The position numbers were made by a program, and so were the translations under genes. A stretch of DNA of 33,249 bases from Myxococcales bacterium (GTDB taxonomy: Bacteria; Myxococcota; Polyangia; Polyangiales; Polyangiaceae). Location of the stretch: positions 1 through 33,249 of the forward strand of contig PLXW01000131.1 in NCBI GenBank assembly GCA_003151595.1, given 5' to 3'. Shown piece by piece: positions 19,146 through 27,931 of the stretch (the stretch's first letter is position 1; the number at the start of each line of letters is the position of its first letter). Under the pieces are notes generated by a model. That model was not told the DNA's origin. It made no database searches and saw nothing but the letters and a program-made list of their open reading frames with translations.

Positions 19146-22100
19146 TCAGCTCTTCACGCACTTGGCCACGTCGGCCAGCATCGCCTCGGCGTTGACCAGG
19201 CCGTCGCCCGACTCGAAGCGGCGCGAGAGGCGCATGTCCGGCGTGATTCGGTAGGGGCTCTTCGCGGCGCGCACGAGGTCGAGGATCTTCTTCGGATCGA
19301 GCGGCGTGTCTTCGCGAAGATGGAGCGTGACGACGCGCGCGTTGGCTTCGCAGCCGAGGACCTTCAAGCGGCGCAGCTCGGTCTTCAGCGACATGAGCTG
19401 GATGAGGCGGCGCGCTTCTTCCGGCGGCGCGCCGAAGCGATCTTCCATCTCCTCGCCGATGTCGGCGACCTGCGACTCGTCGAGCGCGCTCGCCAGGCGC
19501 TTGTAGAGCGAGAGGCGCACGCCCACGTCGGCCACGTAGTCTTCCGGCAAGAGCGCGCCGACGTCGAACGAGAGCTCGGGGTCGACGTCGTGCACCACCT
19601 CTTCGCCGCGCAGCTCGTGCACCGCCTCTTCGATCATCTGGCAGAACAGATCGAAGCCGACCGACGACACGCTCCCCGACTGCTCGGCGCCGAGCAGATC
19701 GCCCGCGCCGCGCAGCTCGAGATCGAGCGACGCGATCTTGAAGCCGCTCCCCAGCTCGGTGTGCCGCTCGAGCGCTTCGATGCGCGAGCGCGCTTCGTCC
19801 GTGAGCGCGTTGGCCGGCGGGACGACGAGGTAACAGTACGCCCGCTCCTTCGAGCGACCGACGCGGCCGCGCAACTGATAGAGCTGCGCGAGGCCGAAGA
19901 GGTCCGCGCGATCGATGATCATCGTGTTGGCGCGCGGGATGTCGAGGCCGCTCTCGACGATCGCCGTCGCGCACAGGATGTCGTAACGCCCCTCGACGAA
20001 ATCGAGCATCACCTTCTCGAGCGCCCCTTCGCGCGCTTCCGTCGCGTCGCTGTCGGGCTGCGTCTTCTGCTGTTTGCGCGTCGACGACATCTGCCCGTGG
20101 CCGACCGCGATGCGCGCGGTGGGGACGAGCTGCTGGAGGCGCTGCGCCTTCTCGTAGATCCCCTCGATGCGGTTGTAGACGTAGAAGACCTGCCCGCCGC
20201 GCGCGAGCTCGCGCGTGATCGCTTCCTTCAGCACCTGCTCGTCGAAGCGCGTGACGATCGTGCGGACGGCGCGGCGATCGAGCGGAGGCGTGGTGATGAG
20301 CGAGAGATCGCGCACGCCGCCGATGGCCATCTGGAGCGTTCGCGGGATCGGCGTCGCGGTGAGCGTGAGCACGTCGACGTTCGCGCGGAGCTGCTTGATG
20401 CGCTCCTTGTGCACGACGCCGAAGCGCTGCTCTTCGTCGACGATGAGGAGGCCGAGATCCTTGAAGTGCACGTCCTTCGAGAGGAGTCGGTGCGTACCGA
20501 TGACGACGTTGACCTTGCCGTCCTTGAGCCCCGCCACCGCGTCGTCGTGCTCTTTCTTCGTCTGGAAGCGGCTCATCGCGGAGACGGTCAGCGGGTAGTC
20601 GCGCATACGCGCTTCGAACGTTCGCAGGTGCTGCTGCGCGAGCACGGTCGTCGGGCACAGGAGGGCTACCTGCTTGCCGCTCATCGCCGCGCGGAATGCG
20701 GCGCGGATCGCGACCTCGGTCTTTCCGAAGCCGACGTCGCCGCAGACGAGGCGATCCATCGGGCGCGCGGCGTCGAGGTCGCCGTTCACGTCTTCGATGG
20801 CCTTGGCCTGATCGGGCGTCTCGTCGAAGGGGAACGTCGCTTCGAAGGCGCGGTAGTCGTCGTCGATGCGCGGGAAGGCGTGGCCGGGTTGCGCCTGGCG
20901 CTCGGCGTAGAGGCGGAGGAGCTCGTCCGCCATCTTGCGGACCTCCTTCTTCACGCGCGACTTGGTCTTCGCGAACGTCGAGCCGCCGAGCCTGTCGAGC
21001 TTCGGCGCCGCGTTCTCGCCGCCCGAGTACTTCTGGATCTGGTTGAGGCGATAGACGGGAAGAAAGAGTTTGTCGCCGCCGGCATACTCGACGACGAGCA
21101 GGTCGACCGTGAGCCCGCCGATCGCCTTGTGAACGAGCCCGTGGTAGCGGCCGATGCCGTGCTCGACGTGCACGATGAAGTCGCCGACGGCGAGCGAGCG
21201 GAGGTCTTCGAGGAACGGGCGAGCGACGTCGGTCTTCTTCCGCTCGCGTTTGCGGTGGGCGCGGCCGCCGAAGATCTCTTCTTCGGTGACGAGCACGAGT
21301 CCGTCGGCTGGGAACATCGCGCCGTGCGAAAGGGTGCCGACCACCACCTCGGCGACGTTCGAGGCGTCGCCCGTCGGTCCTTCGAGCCACGCCGGATCGA
21401 AGCGCTCGAGGCGCGCACGGCACTCGACCCCTTGATGACGAAGAAGCGCCGTCACGCGCTCGGCCTGCGTCTGCGCGCGCGCGGCGAGGAACACACGGAG
21501 CCCGTGCTCTTGCCAGTGCGCGATGCGTCGCGCGAGCGGCGTAAGCGCGCCGGTCTTCCCCTTCGACGCGCGCGCGGCCTTCACGGCGCGTTCGAGGTCG
21601 GTGTGATCGCGCGTCGCGAGGTCGATCGGGTCGCGCGCGATCTCGTACGACGCCAGCGACCCCGCCGCCGCCTCTTCGTCGCCAACGACCGGCGTGCGGT
21701 GCAGCGCCACCACCGCGCGCTTTGCCAGATCGCGCACAACGTCGCTCTCGTCGGCGTAGAACGTCGACGGCAAGAACGCGGCGTCGCCCGCCTTCGCTTC
21801 GGCGTCATGCGCGGCGCGTTCGAGCTCTTCGCGGAGCGCCTTCGTGATCGCCGCCGGATCGTCGAGCACGAAGACCGCGTCGTCCGGGATGAAGCGCGTG
21901 AGCGTCTCCAGCTCCTCGTAGTACGCGGGGAGCATCCCCTCGGCGCCGAAGAACCCGCGCCCCGCAACCACGTCCTCGATGAGCGCGCGCGCTCGCGTCG
22001 TCGGGAGATCGATCATGTCGGCGAGCTGCTGGATGCGATCGCGCGCGCGTGACGTCGTCTCGCGCGTGAGCACCGCTTCGCGCGCCGGCGGGAGCCACAC

Positions 22101-22940
22101 CTCGCGCAGCCTGGCGTCTTCCGTCTGCGGCTCGCCGTCCTTGGCGCCCACCGAGGCGACCTTCTTGGTCCGCTGCTCGAACGGATCGAAGGGCGAGATC
22201 GACAGCACCAGCTCGCCGTACATCTCGATGCGCACCGGCTCGTCGAGGCTCGGCGGCCACACGTCGAGCAGCGCGCCGCGCACGGCGAACGACCCCGCGT
22301 CTTCCACCACCGGCACGCGCAGGTAACCCGACTCGGAGAGCGCCTTCACCAGCGCGTCGCGGTCGAGCTCTTCTTCCGCGATCACGCGGTGCGAGTGCGT
22401 GCGGATGACCTTGCGCGGCACCATCTTCCGCGCGAGCCCGGCGGCCGGCACGGCGAGCACCTTCCACGGCAACCCGTTCGCGAGATGAAACAGCGTCGCC
22501 AGGCGGCTCATCGCCGCGCGCCTGTCGGGGCTCACGTCGGCGTACGGCGACGACTCGTTCGCCGCGAGCACGAGCACCTCGCCCTCGCCCGTGTCTTCCG
22601 CGGTCGCTTCGTCGCGCGCGTTGCGAACGAAGAACGCGGCGTCGTCGGCGGCGCGTCGCGCGGCGTCGAGATCGCTCGTCACGAGGACGACCGGCTTCCC
22701 CTTCGCCGCCGCGATCGCCGCGACGAGCATCGAGCTCGCGCACCCCTGAACGCCGGCGACGTGGATCACCCCCGCGCCGTTCGGTACGCGCGCCGCGGCC
22801 TCGCGAATGCGCGACGCGGTCACCCCCTCGGGCGGCAACACCGGCGGCAACGGATCGAGCTCCGCCGCCGCGCGCGCTCCGAGATCGCGCGCGGATAGCC
22901 CGGTCTGCTCTTCGAGCGACGATCGCAGCGAGTCCGACAT
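19146..22940 (-). CDS. mfd: Transcription-repair coupling factor Mfd
   Basis: The product (~1264 aa) is a SF2 ATPase that removes RNA polymerase stalled at DNA lesions and recruits UvrA. The N-terminal UvrB-like region includes SSPYADVSPDRRAAMSRL. The RNA-polymerase-interacting domain holds DFIVHVEHGIGRYHGL. The motor has Walker A VCGDVGFGKTEVAIRAAF (K740) and the Walker B-like DEEQRFG (D835), plus ALTLTATPIPRTLQMA and GRVGRSKERAYCYLV. The C-terminal TRCF domain follows. Length is slightly above the usual ~1150. The ATG at 22940 is used; a GTG at 22955 would add five residues. The two stop codons at the convergent junction are 15 bp apart. It is the last gene of a minus-strand series. Confidence 0.95.
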   Translation of the reverse strand: MSDSLRSSLEEQTGLSARDLGARAAAELDPLPPVLPPEGVTASRIREAAARVPNGAGVIHVAGVQGCASSMLVAAIAAAKGKPVVLVTSDLDAARRAADDAAFFVRNARDEATAEDTGEGEVLVLAANESSPYADVSPDRRAAMSRLATLFHLANGLPWKVLAVPAAGLARKMVPRKVIRTHSHRVIAEEELDRDALVKALSESGYLRVPVVEDAGSFAVRGALLDVWPPSLDEPVRIEMYGELVLSISPFDPFEQRTKKVASVGAKDGEPQTEDARLREVWLPPAREAVLTRETTSRARDRIQQLADMIDLPTTRARALIEDVVAGRGFFGAEGMLPAYYEELETLTRFIPDDAVFVLDDPAAITKALREELERAAHDAEAKAGDAAFLPSTFYADESDVVRDLAKRAVVALHRTPVVGDEEAAAGSLASYEIARDPIDLATRDHTDLERAVKAARASKGKTGALTPLARRIAHWQEHGLRVFLAARAQTQAERVTALLRHQGVECRARLERFDPAWLEGPTGDASNVAEVVVGTLSHGAMFPADGLVLVTEEEIFGGRAHRKRERKKTDVARPFLEDLRSLAVGDFIVHVEHGIGRYHGLVHKAIGGLTVDLLVVEYAGGDKLFLPVYRLNQIQKYSGGENAAPKLDRLGGSTFAKTKSRVKKEVRKMADELLRLYAERQAQPGHAFPRIDDDYRAFEATFPFDETPDQAKAIEDVNGDLDAARPMDRLVCGDVGFGKTEVAIRAAFRAAMSGKQVALLCPTTVLAQQHLRTFEARMRDYPLTVSAMSRFQTKKEHDDAVAGLKDGKVNVVIGTHRLLSKDVHFKDLGLLIVDEEQRFGVVHKERIKQLRANVDVLTLTATPIPRTLQMAIGGVRDLSLITTPPLDRRAVRTIVTRFDEQVLKEAITRELARGGQVFYVYNRIEGIYEKAQRLQQLVPTARIAVGHGQMSSTRKQQKTQPDSDATEAREGALEKVMLDFVEGRYDILCATAIVESGLDIPRANTMIIDRADLFGLAQLYQLRGRVGRSKERAYCYLVVPPANALTDEARSRIEALERHTELGSGFKIASLDLELRGAGDLLGAEQSGSVSSVGFDLFCQMIEEAVHELRGEEVVHDVDPELSFDVGALLPEDYVADVGVRLSLYKRLASALDESQVADIGEEMEDRFGAPPEEARRLIQLMSLKTELRRLKVLGCEANARVVTLHLREDTPLDPKKILDLVRAAKSPYRITPDMRLSRRFESGDGLVNAEAMLADVAKCVKS

Positions 22941-22994
22941 TCTCTGCGCGTCCACGTACGGCGCGAGCGCCCGAGGCGCAAGCGGCTCGGTGAT

Positions 22995-23345
22995 TTAGCG
23001 CCCCATCACGCGACCGAGCGCCAGCGCGTGACGCACGTCGTCCTCGCCGATCCCGGCCTCCGCCGCGATCTCGGCCAGAGTCGGCTTCCGTCCGAGCGTC
23101 GCCGCCAGCGTGCGCGCCGCCGGGATCACGCGGCGCAAGTTCCCCACGCCCCGCGCCCCCTCCGGGCCCACGACGCGCCTCCCCGCCTTCTCCAGCGCAG
23201 TCATCAGCGTGTCGACGTCGTCGGTCGATACCGGGACGAGACCGATCGCTTCGCCCATCGCGTCGAGCGAGACGGTCATCGACGCCGCGCTCTCGGCGAG
23301 CAACTTGGAGACGATGGGCGCGAGCTTCGGCGGGGGCCCGCTCAC
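22995..23345 (-). CDS. Sigma-70-like mini-protein (regions 1.1- and 3-like only)
   Basis: This 116-aa product lacks a signal peptide. Residues ~36-60, with VPVSTDDVDTLMTALEKAG, resemble the start of region 1.1 of primary sigma factors. Residues ~69-110, with LRRVIPAARTLAATLGRKPT then LAEIAAEAGIGEDDVRHAL, fit sigma region 3, whose usual form is 'GR.Pt.eElA..lgis...v...l'. The -10 and -35 recognition regions 2 and 4 and the core-binding helix are absent, so it cannot be an ordinary sigma factor. A regulator that binds RNA polymerase, or a relic, are both possible. The GTG at 23345 is chosen because it follows the upstream stop by 25 nt; a later ATG gives a 94-aa form. Similarity is by eye only. 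Confidence 0.6.
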   Translation of the reverse strand: MSGPPPKLAPIVSKLLAESAASMTVSLDAMGEAIGLVPVSTDDVDTLMTALEKAGRRVVGPEGARGVGNLRRVIPAARTLAATLGRKPTLAEIAAEAGIGEDDVRHALALGRVMGR

Positions 23346-23370
23346 GATCGCCGCCCGTTCGCTCGCTCGC

Positions 23371-24087
23371 TCACCGGCATGCCTGGGCCTTGGAGCTCTG
23401 CGACGTCCCGCAGAAGAAGACGTTGTAGTTGCACGAGTCGAACGTCGCGCTGGCGCCGCACGGAGGGGGTGCCTTGTCGAAGCCGTCGCCCTTGCAGCCG
23501 AAGCCCGAGAGCGCGCAGTTCGCGAGCGCGTACTCGGGCTCGTTGGTCGCGTTGCAGTTGTAGTCGAAGGAGCCGCACGCATCGGTGGTCGCGAAGTAGC
23601 TGGTCTCGCCGGGGTACGCGCGGCCGTCGAAGTCGCAGCAGTCGGTGCCGCCGCACGTGCCGGTCGCGCGCACGCCGTCTTCGTCGAGATCGCACGGGTC
23701 ACCCGAGTCGGCGTAGGCGGCGTCGGGATCGAGCACGTGCACGTCGGGGGGGCCCGAGTCGGGTATCGGTGGTCCGGAGTCGACGAGCGGCACGTTCGAG
23801 TCGACGAGTGACGACGACGAATCGCCCCCGCTCGAGTCCGCGCTGGACGCGGCGTCGCTCGTGGGTGTGGGGCCGCCGCTCGAATCACCGCCGCTCGATT
23901 CGCCGCCGCTCGACCCGCCGCCGCTCGATTGGCCGCCGCTCGACCCGTTCGGCGTCACCGTCGTCGATGCGTCGTCCGCGATCTCCAGGAGCCCCGACGT
24001 CCCGAGCCCGCACGCCGCCGCGCTGCACGCGAAGGCAGCGACGACAGCACGGCGAAGCGAAAGACGAGCACCCGTTCGCATTCTCAT
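23371..24087 (-). CDS. Lipoprotein with Ser-Gly repeat linker and MopE-like Cys/Asp domain
   Basis: The 238-aa product begins with a basic lead and hydrophobic stretch ending SAAAC, with lipid-acceptor Cys26. Residues ~45-75 are a Ser-Gly linker of five repeats of the type SSGGx. The C-terminal ~110 residues hold many cysteines and Asp-rich turns (CDLDEDGVRATGTCGGTDCC, then DFDGRAYPGE), a degenerate form of the 'DxDGDG..GGxDCDD' motif of MopE/Stigma-type putative metal-binding proteins. This resembles surface proteins of myxobacteria. The ATG at 24087 lies 8 nt after the MMPL stop; another ATG at 24081 is nearly equivalent. It probably faces outward from the outer membrane; function unknown. 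Confidence 0.72.
   Translation of the reverse strand: MRMRTGARLSLRRAVVAAFACSAAACGLGTSGLLEIADDASTTVTPNGSSGGQSSGGGSSGGESSGGDSSGGPTPTSDAASSADSSGGDSSSSLVDSNVPLVDSGPPIPDSGPPDVHVLDPDAAYADSGDPCDLDEDGVRATGTCGGTDCCDFDGRAYPGETSYFATTDACGSFDYNCNATNEPEYALANCALSGFGCKGDGFDKAPPPCGASATFDSCNYNVFFCGTSQSSKAQACR
23873..23947. repeat. Five tandem 15-bp units inside the lipoprotein gene
   Basis: Five units with the shared core CCGCCGCTCGA followed by four variable bases run without gaps (plus-strand view). Each unit encodes one Ser-Ser-Gly-Gly-x of the linker on the minus strand. The 15-bp period keeps frame if units are gained or lost. Confidence 0.85.
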
Positions 24088-24095
24088 CCGCCGAC

Positions 24096-26498
24096 TTACC
24101 GTACGACGCTTTGCGCCATCCGCAATCCGGCAGGGACGAGAACCAATGCACACACCAGCCCCGCGGCGGACCCGAGCGCGCCGACCGCGCCGAGATCCGA
24201 GAGCCCGTCGAAGCGGCACGCGACGAGCGCAGCGAAACCGGCGGCCGTGGTGAGCGCGGTGGACGCGACGAGCGGGCCTTGCGCTTCGAGCGTGTGGGCG
24301 ATGACGTCGTCGCCCGGCTTCGTGTCGCGCGCGGCGTGGAGGAGGAACATCGCTTCGTCGATCGTGATCCCGATGAGCACCGGCAAGACGAGCGCGTCGT
24401 ACACGTGCCAGCGCAGGTGCAGCGCGCGCATCAGGAGCGCGACGAGCGCGAGCTCGACGACCACCGTGAGCACCGCCAGCGTCACGTCGCGCGCACGCCC
24501 CAGCGCCGCGCGGAGTGTCAGCACGACCAGCACCAAGGCGAAGAGCGCGACGCGCGGGAGATCGTGCGCCAGCGTGCGCTTCAACGCCGCTTCGAGGTGC
24601 GCGTAGCCCGTGAGGATCGCGCCCGGGTCGGCGTTCTTGATGGCGACGAGCGCGCGCCCGTCGTCGGCCGGATCGCCGCGTGGTCGAACGTAGAGCGCGA
24701 CCACGGTGTCGCCGCGATCGACCGCGCGATGGCGCGCGACGATCCAGCCGAGGTCGGCGAGATCGGGCGTGGCAATGTGGGATGACGGGTGGCGAAAGAC
24801 GTCGAGCGCGGCGGCGCAGGCGTCGACGGAGAAACCGCGATCGACCAGCGCGCCCTCGAGGCGCGGAGCGAGCGAGGGGAGATCGATGGCGTCGCGCTCG
24901 CGGAGGCGCTCACGTTGAATCGCGGGGGAGGGGGCGAACGTGGTGAGCGCGTCGTAGCCGTCGATGGCCCCCTCTGTCTGGAGGCGATCGAGCGCTTCGG
25001 AGATCCGATCGCCGCGCTCGATCGCGCGCGCTTCGTCGCCGTCGAACGCCAGCACGACCCACTGCCCGCGCTCGCCGCCGAAGAGCGTGTAGATCTCGTC
25101 CTGCACCGCGAGCGGCACGAGACCGTGCGGGCGAAGCGCGACCACCGCGTCTCCCGCTTTGGGCCACCCCAGGACACCGATGGCCACGACGGCCGCGAGC
25201 GACGCGCCGATCGCGACCATCGACGATCGGCGCGTCTTGGTGACGCGCGCGACGGCGCGAAGCCACGTGGGGCGAAGCGGCGGCGGCGGGGAACCGCGCT
25301 CGAGCATCGCGCCGAGATCGGGCGTCACGAGGAGGATGGCGATGGCGGTCAGCACTTCGCCGAGCGCGCACAGGATGCCGAGCTGGCGAAGCGCGCCGAG
25401 CTCGCTGAGGCCCAGCGACCCGAACGCCATCCCCGCCGCGATCGCTGCGAGCAACGTCGGCTTCCACGTCTTCCGTCGCGCTTCGAGCGCCGCGTCGTGC
25501 GGCGACAGTCCCGCGCGCCGCGCGTCGAGCAGCGCCGCGTACACGTGCACGCCCGTGTCGACCCCCACGCCCACGACGACGGCCATGAACCCGATCGAGA
25601 TCGCCGTGAGCCCCGGCGACACGATGGCCACGAGCCCCGTCGTCCATACCGTTCCCACGATGAGGGGCGGCATCACCGCGGCGAGCGCGCGCGCGCGGCG
25701 GAACATGGCCACGAAGACGAGCGACGCCAGCACCAGCGACAAGGTCCCGCTCACCTCGAGGTCGCGGCGGATCATCTGCTCGGTCGCCTGCGCGATCGCG
25801 TGACCGCCGCTCAGCCCCGCGTGCGTCGTGGGATGATCGCGCGCCGCTCTGGCCATCGCGTCGTTCGCGTCTTCGACGAACTGCGACGCCGACTTCGAGT
25901 CGAACGCGCTCCCGCGCGGCTGCGCGACGACGAGGCGCGCCTTGCCGGCGTCGGCCACGAACGAGCCGTCGTCCGACGCGATGAGCCCCGCGGCGAGCTC
26001 GCGCTGCGACTCCCACGGGATCTGCGCGAGGCGCAGCGGATCGCGCGCGAGCCACTCTTCCGCCGCGCCCGCGCCCGGCGCGAGGAGCATCGTGCGCGTC
26101 TCGTCGAGGCGCTTCTTCATTCCGTCCGGCGTCAGCGCCGAGAGGAGCCGCGCGCGTGCCGCCGGCGAGGCGTATGCCCACGCCAGCGTCGGATCGAGCG
26201 ATCGATCGGCCCCCTTCATCCGCGTGACCACGCGCTGCACGCTCGGCTTCGCCGCCAGCGCGCCCGCGATCTCGTCCGACGCCGCGCGCACTTCGTCGGG
26301 CTGGTCTCCGCGCACGAGCACCGTCGCCACGTCGCTGCCGCCGAACGCGCGCGTGAAGCGTCCGAGCGCCGCAGCGTCACCGCGATCGGGGAACAGCGAC
26401 GTGAGGTCGCCGCTCAACGTCAGACGCGACGCGCTCAGCCACGTCGCGACGATCGTGACTACGACGACGGCGACCCGCGCCGCCACGCGCCGGTTCAT
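24096..26498 (-). CDS. MMPL/RND-superfamily membrane transporter
   Basis: The 800-aa product has the RND layout: a first helix after MNRRVAARVAVVVV, a large extracytoplasmic domain, six helices containing GVGVDTGVHVYAAL (D314), a second large domain, and a second set of six helices containing LIGITIDEAMFLLHAARD (D714). The two membrane Asp residues fit the proton-relay positions of MMPL proteins. Family members export lipids, hopanoids or siderophore lipids; the layout resembles HpnN-like proteins, but I cannot name the substrate. The ATG at 26498 overlaps the stop of the CNNM-like gene (ATGA), so coupled translation is likely. Longer upstream extension of this frame lies inside the other gene and is spurious. 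Confidence 0.88.
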   Translation of the reverse strand: MNRRVAARVAVVVVTIVATWLSASRLTLSGDLTSLFPDRGDAAALGRFTRAFGGSDVATVLVRGDQPDEVRAASDEIAGALAAKPSVQRVVTRMKGADRSLDPTLAWAYASPAARARLLSALTPDGMKKRLDETRTMLLAPGAGAAEEWLARDPLRLAQIPWESQRELAAGLIASDDGSFVADAGKARLVVAQPRGSAFDSKSASQFVEDANDAMARAARDHPTTHAGLSGGHAIAQATEQMIRRDLEVSGTLSLVLASLVFVAMFRRARALAAVMPPLIVGTVWTTGLVAIVSPGLTAISIGFMAVVVGVGVDTGVHVYAALLDARRAGLSPHDAALEARRKTWKPTLLAAIAAGMAFGSLGLSELGALRQLGILCALGEVLTAIAILLVTPDLGAMLERGSPPPPLRPTWLRAVARVTKTRRSSMVAIGASLAAVVAIGVLGWPKAGDAVVALRPHGLVPLAVQDEIYTLFGGERGQWVVLAFDGDEARAIERGDRISEALDRLQTEGAIDGYDALTTFAPSPAIQRERLRERDAIDLPSLAPRLEGALVDRGFSVDACAAALDVFRHPSSHIATPDLADLGWIVARHRAVDRGDTVVALYVRPRGDPADDGRALVAIKNADPGAILTGYAHLEAALKRTLAHDLPRVALFALVLVVLTLRAALGRARDVTLAVLTVVVELALVALLMRALHLRWHVYDALVLPVLIGITIDEAMFLLHAARDTKPGDDVIAHTLEAQGPLVASTALTTAAGFAALVACRFDGLSDLGAVGALGSAAGLVCALVLVPAGLRMAQSVVR

Positions 26499-27820
26499 GA
26501 CGCGGGCGCCTGCGCCTTCGCGATCCGCACGCGCACCCCCGTCACACGACGACGACTCAGCTTCGTGACCTCGGCGGTCGCCGGGCCGCCGAGCGAGACC
26601 TTGTCCCCCTTGCGCGGGAGTCGACCGATCTTCTCGAGCACGTACGCGCCCACCGGCTCCGCCCACTCGTCTTCCTCGAGCAGATCGAGCGGCACGCCGA
26701 TCGCGCCCACTTCCTCCATCGTCGCCCGCGCGTCCACGTCCCACGCGCCCGCCTCGCCCGGCGCCGGCACCACGCGCGCGATCTCTTCGTCGAGCTCGTC
26801 GCGGATCTCGCCGACGATCTCCTCGAGCAGGTCCTCCATCGTCACGAGGCCGCTCGTTCCGCCGTACTCGTCGACCACGACGGCGATCGGCGTGTGCGTC
26901 CGCTGCATCTCGCGGAGCACGTCCATCAAGGACTGCGACTCGGGGACGAAGAGCACGTCGCGTCGCATGCCCCACAAGCTCGGCTGCTCGGACGGCGAGC
27001 CGGCGAGCACGAAGTCCTTCGAATAGAGGTAACCGGCGACCTCATCGAGCGACTTCTCCTTGCTGAGGAGGACGCGCGAGTACTGCTGCTGCTGGAGGTA
27101 CGCGAAGGCGTCGCTGCCGTTGGTGTCGATCGGCAGGTACGCGACGTCGACCCGCGGGACCATCGCGTGGCGCGCGGTCCGTTGCGAGAAGCGCATAACG
27201 CGCTCGAGCAGCTCGCGCTTCGATGCGCCCGTCGGGCTGCGCGCGGCGTCGGCGGCGAGGACGCCGAGGATCTCGTCTTCGGAGAGCGTCCCTTCGCTGG
27301 CCACGTCGGCCTTGAGCCCAGCGGCGTGGAGGATGACGCGGGTCGCGCGCTCGAGCACCCACAGCAGCGGCTGGAACGTGAAGTAGATGACGCGGAGCGG
27401 ACCAGCGACGAAGAGCGCCGTCTTTTCGGAGCGCTGGATCGCCACCAGCTTCGGCACCAGCTCGCCGAACAAGACGTGCGCGAACGTCAGCGTGCCGAAC
27501 GCGATCACGACGACGATGACCTCGAGCACGCGCGCCGGAATGAACGGCGCCACCGGGTGCGCCAGGCGCTCGACGAACACGGCGATCGCCGGCTCGCCGA
27601 TCCACCCCAGCCCCAGGCTCGCCAGCGTGATCCCGAACTGCGTGACCGACAGGTACCGATCGAGCCGCGCGATGACGGCGCTGGCGACGATGGCGCGCTT
27701 GTCCCCCTTGCGCACGCGCGACGTGAGCTGCGTCGCGCGGGTCTTCACCAGCGCGAACTCGGCCGCGACGAAGAAGCCGTTCAACAGGATGAACAGTGCG
27801 GCGATGGCCAGACCGAGCAG
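26495..27820 (-). CDS. CNNM/CorC-HlyC family membrane protein with CBS pair
   Basis: The product has a DUF21 membrane domain (~1-190; LNGFFVAAEFALVKTRATQL is diagnostic), two CBS domains (~215-340) and a C-terminal CorC_HlyC domain (~360-437). Such proteins, often called hemolysin-related or Mg/Co efflux proteins, act in divalent cation handling at the inner membrane. The first ATG/GTG/TTG in frame is a TTG at 27784, which would begin inside the first membrane helix. A CTG at 27820 restores twelve residues (LLGLAIAALFIL) and has GGAG 6 nt upstream; an in-frame TGA lies further up. I use the CTG, but the start is uncertain. The stop overlaps the MMPL start. Confidence 0.85.
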   Translation of the reverse strand: MLGLAIAALFILLNGFFVAAEFALVKTRATQLTSRVRKGDKRAIVASAVIARLDRYLSVTQFGITLASLGLGWIGEPAIAVFVERLAHPVAPFIPARVLEVIVVVIAFGTLTFAHVLFGELVPKLVAIQRSEKTALFVAGPLRVIYFTFQPLLWVLERATRVILHAAGLKADVASEGTLSEDEILGVLAADAARSPTGASKRELLERVMRFSQRTARHAMVPRVDVAYLPIDTNGSDAFAYLQQQQYSRVLLSKEKSLDEVAGYLYSKDFVLAGSPSEQPSLWGMRRDVLFVPESQSLMDVLREMQRTHTPIAVVVDEYGGTSGLVTMEDLLEEIVGEIRDELDEEIARVVPAPGEAGAWDVDARATMEEVGAIGVPLDLLEEDEWAEPVGAYVLEKIGRLPRKGDKVSLGGPATAEVTKLSRRRVTGVRVRIAKAQAPAS

Positions 27821-27891
27821 GTGCGTCTCCGCGTCAGCGCGAGGGATGCGCGCAACGCGGTTGTATCACGGCCTCTCGCCCCCATCTCTGA

Positions 27892-27907
27892 CTCCCGAAA
27901 CCGGGAG
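27892..27907. terminator. Small hairpin between DoxX and CNNM-like genes
   Basis: CTCCCG-AAAC-CGGGAG forms a 6-bp stem with a 4-base loop in the 111-bp gap after the DoxX stop. No U-tract follows on the minus strand, so any terminator role is weak inference. A similar hairpin occurs at 1126-1138. Confidence 0.35.
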
Positions 27908-27931
27908 CGGGGACGGTGCGAACGCTCGCGG

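Noticed and set aside
19320..22052. A 910-codon plus-strand open frame opposite mfd
   Set aside because: mfd is certain from its motifs; the opposite frame is Arg/Glu-rich with no recognisable domain and is a GC-bias shadow.
23346..23888. N-terminal extension of the mini-sigma frame up to 23888
   Set aside because: It lies wholly within the Ser-Gly lipoprotein gene in another frame and is Arg/Thr-rich; the GTG after the lipoprotein stop is the sensible start.
24789..27026. Long plus-strand open frame opposite the MMPL and CNNM-like genes
   Set aside because: Arg/His/Glu-rich translation with no membrane or domain pattern; minus-strand genes are well supported.
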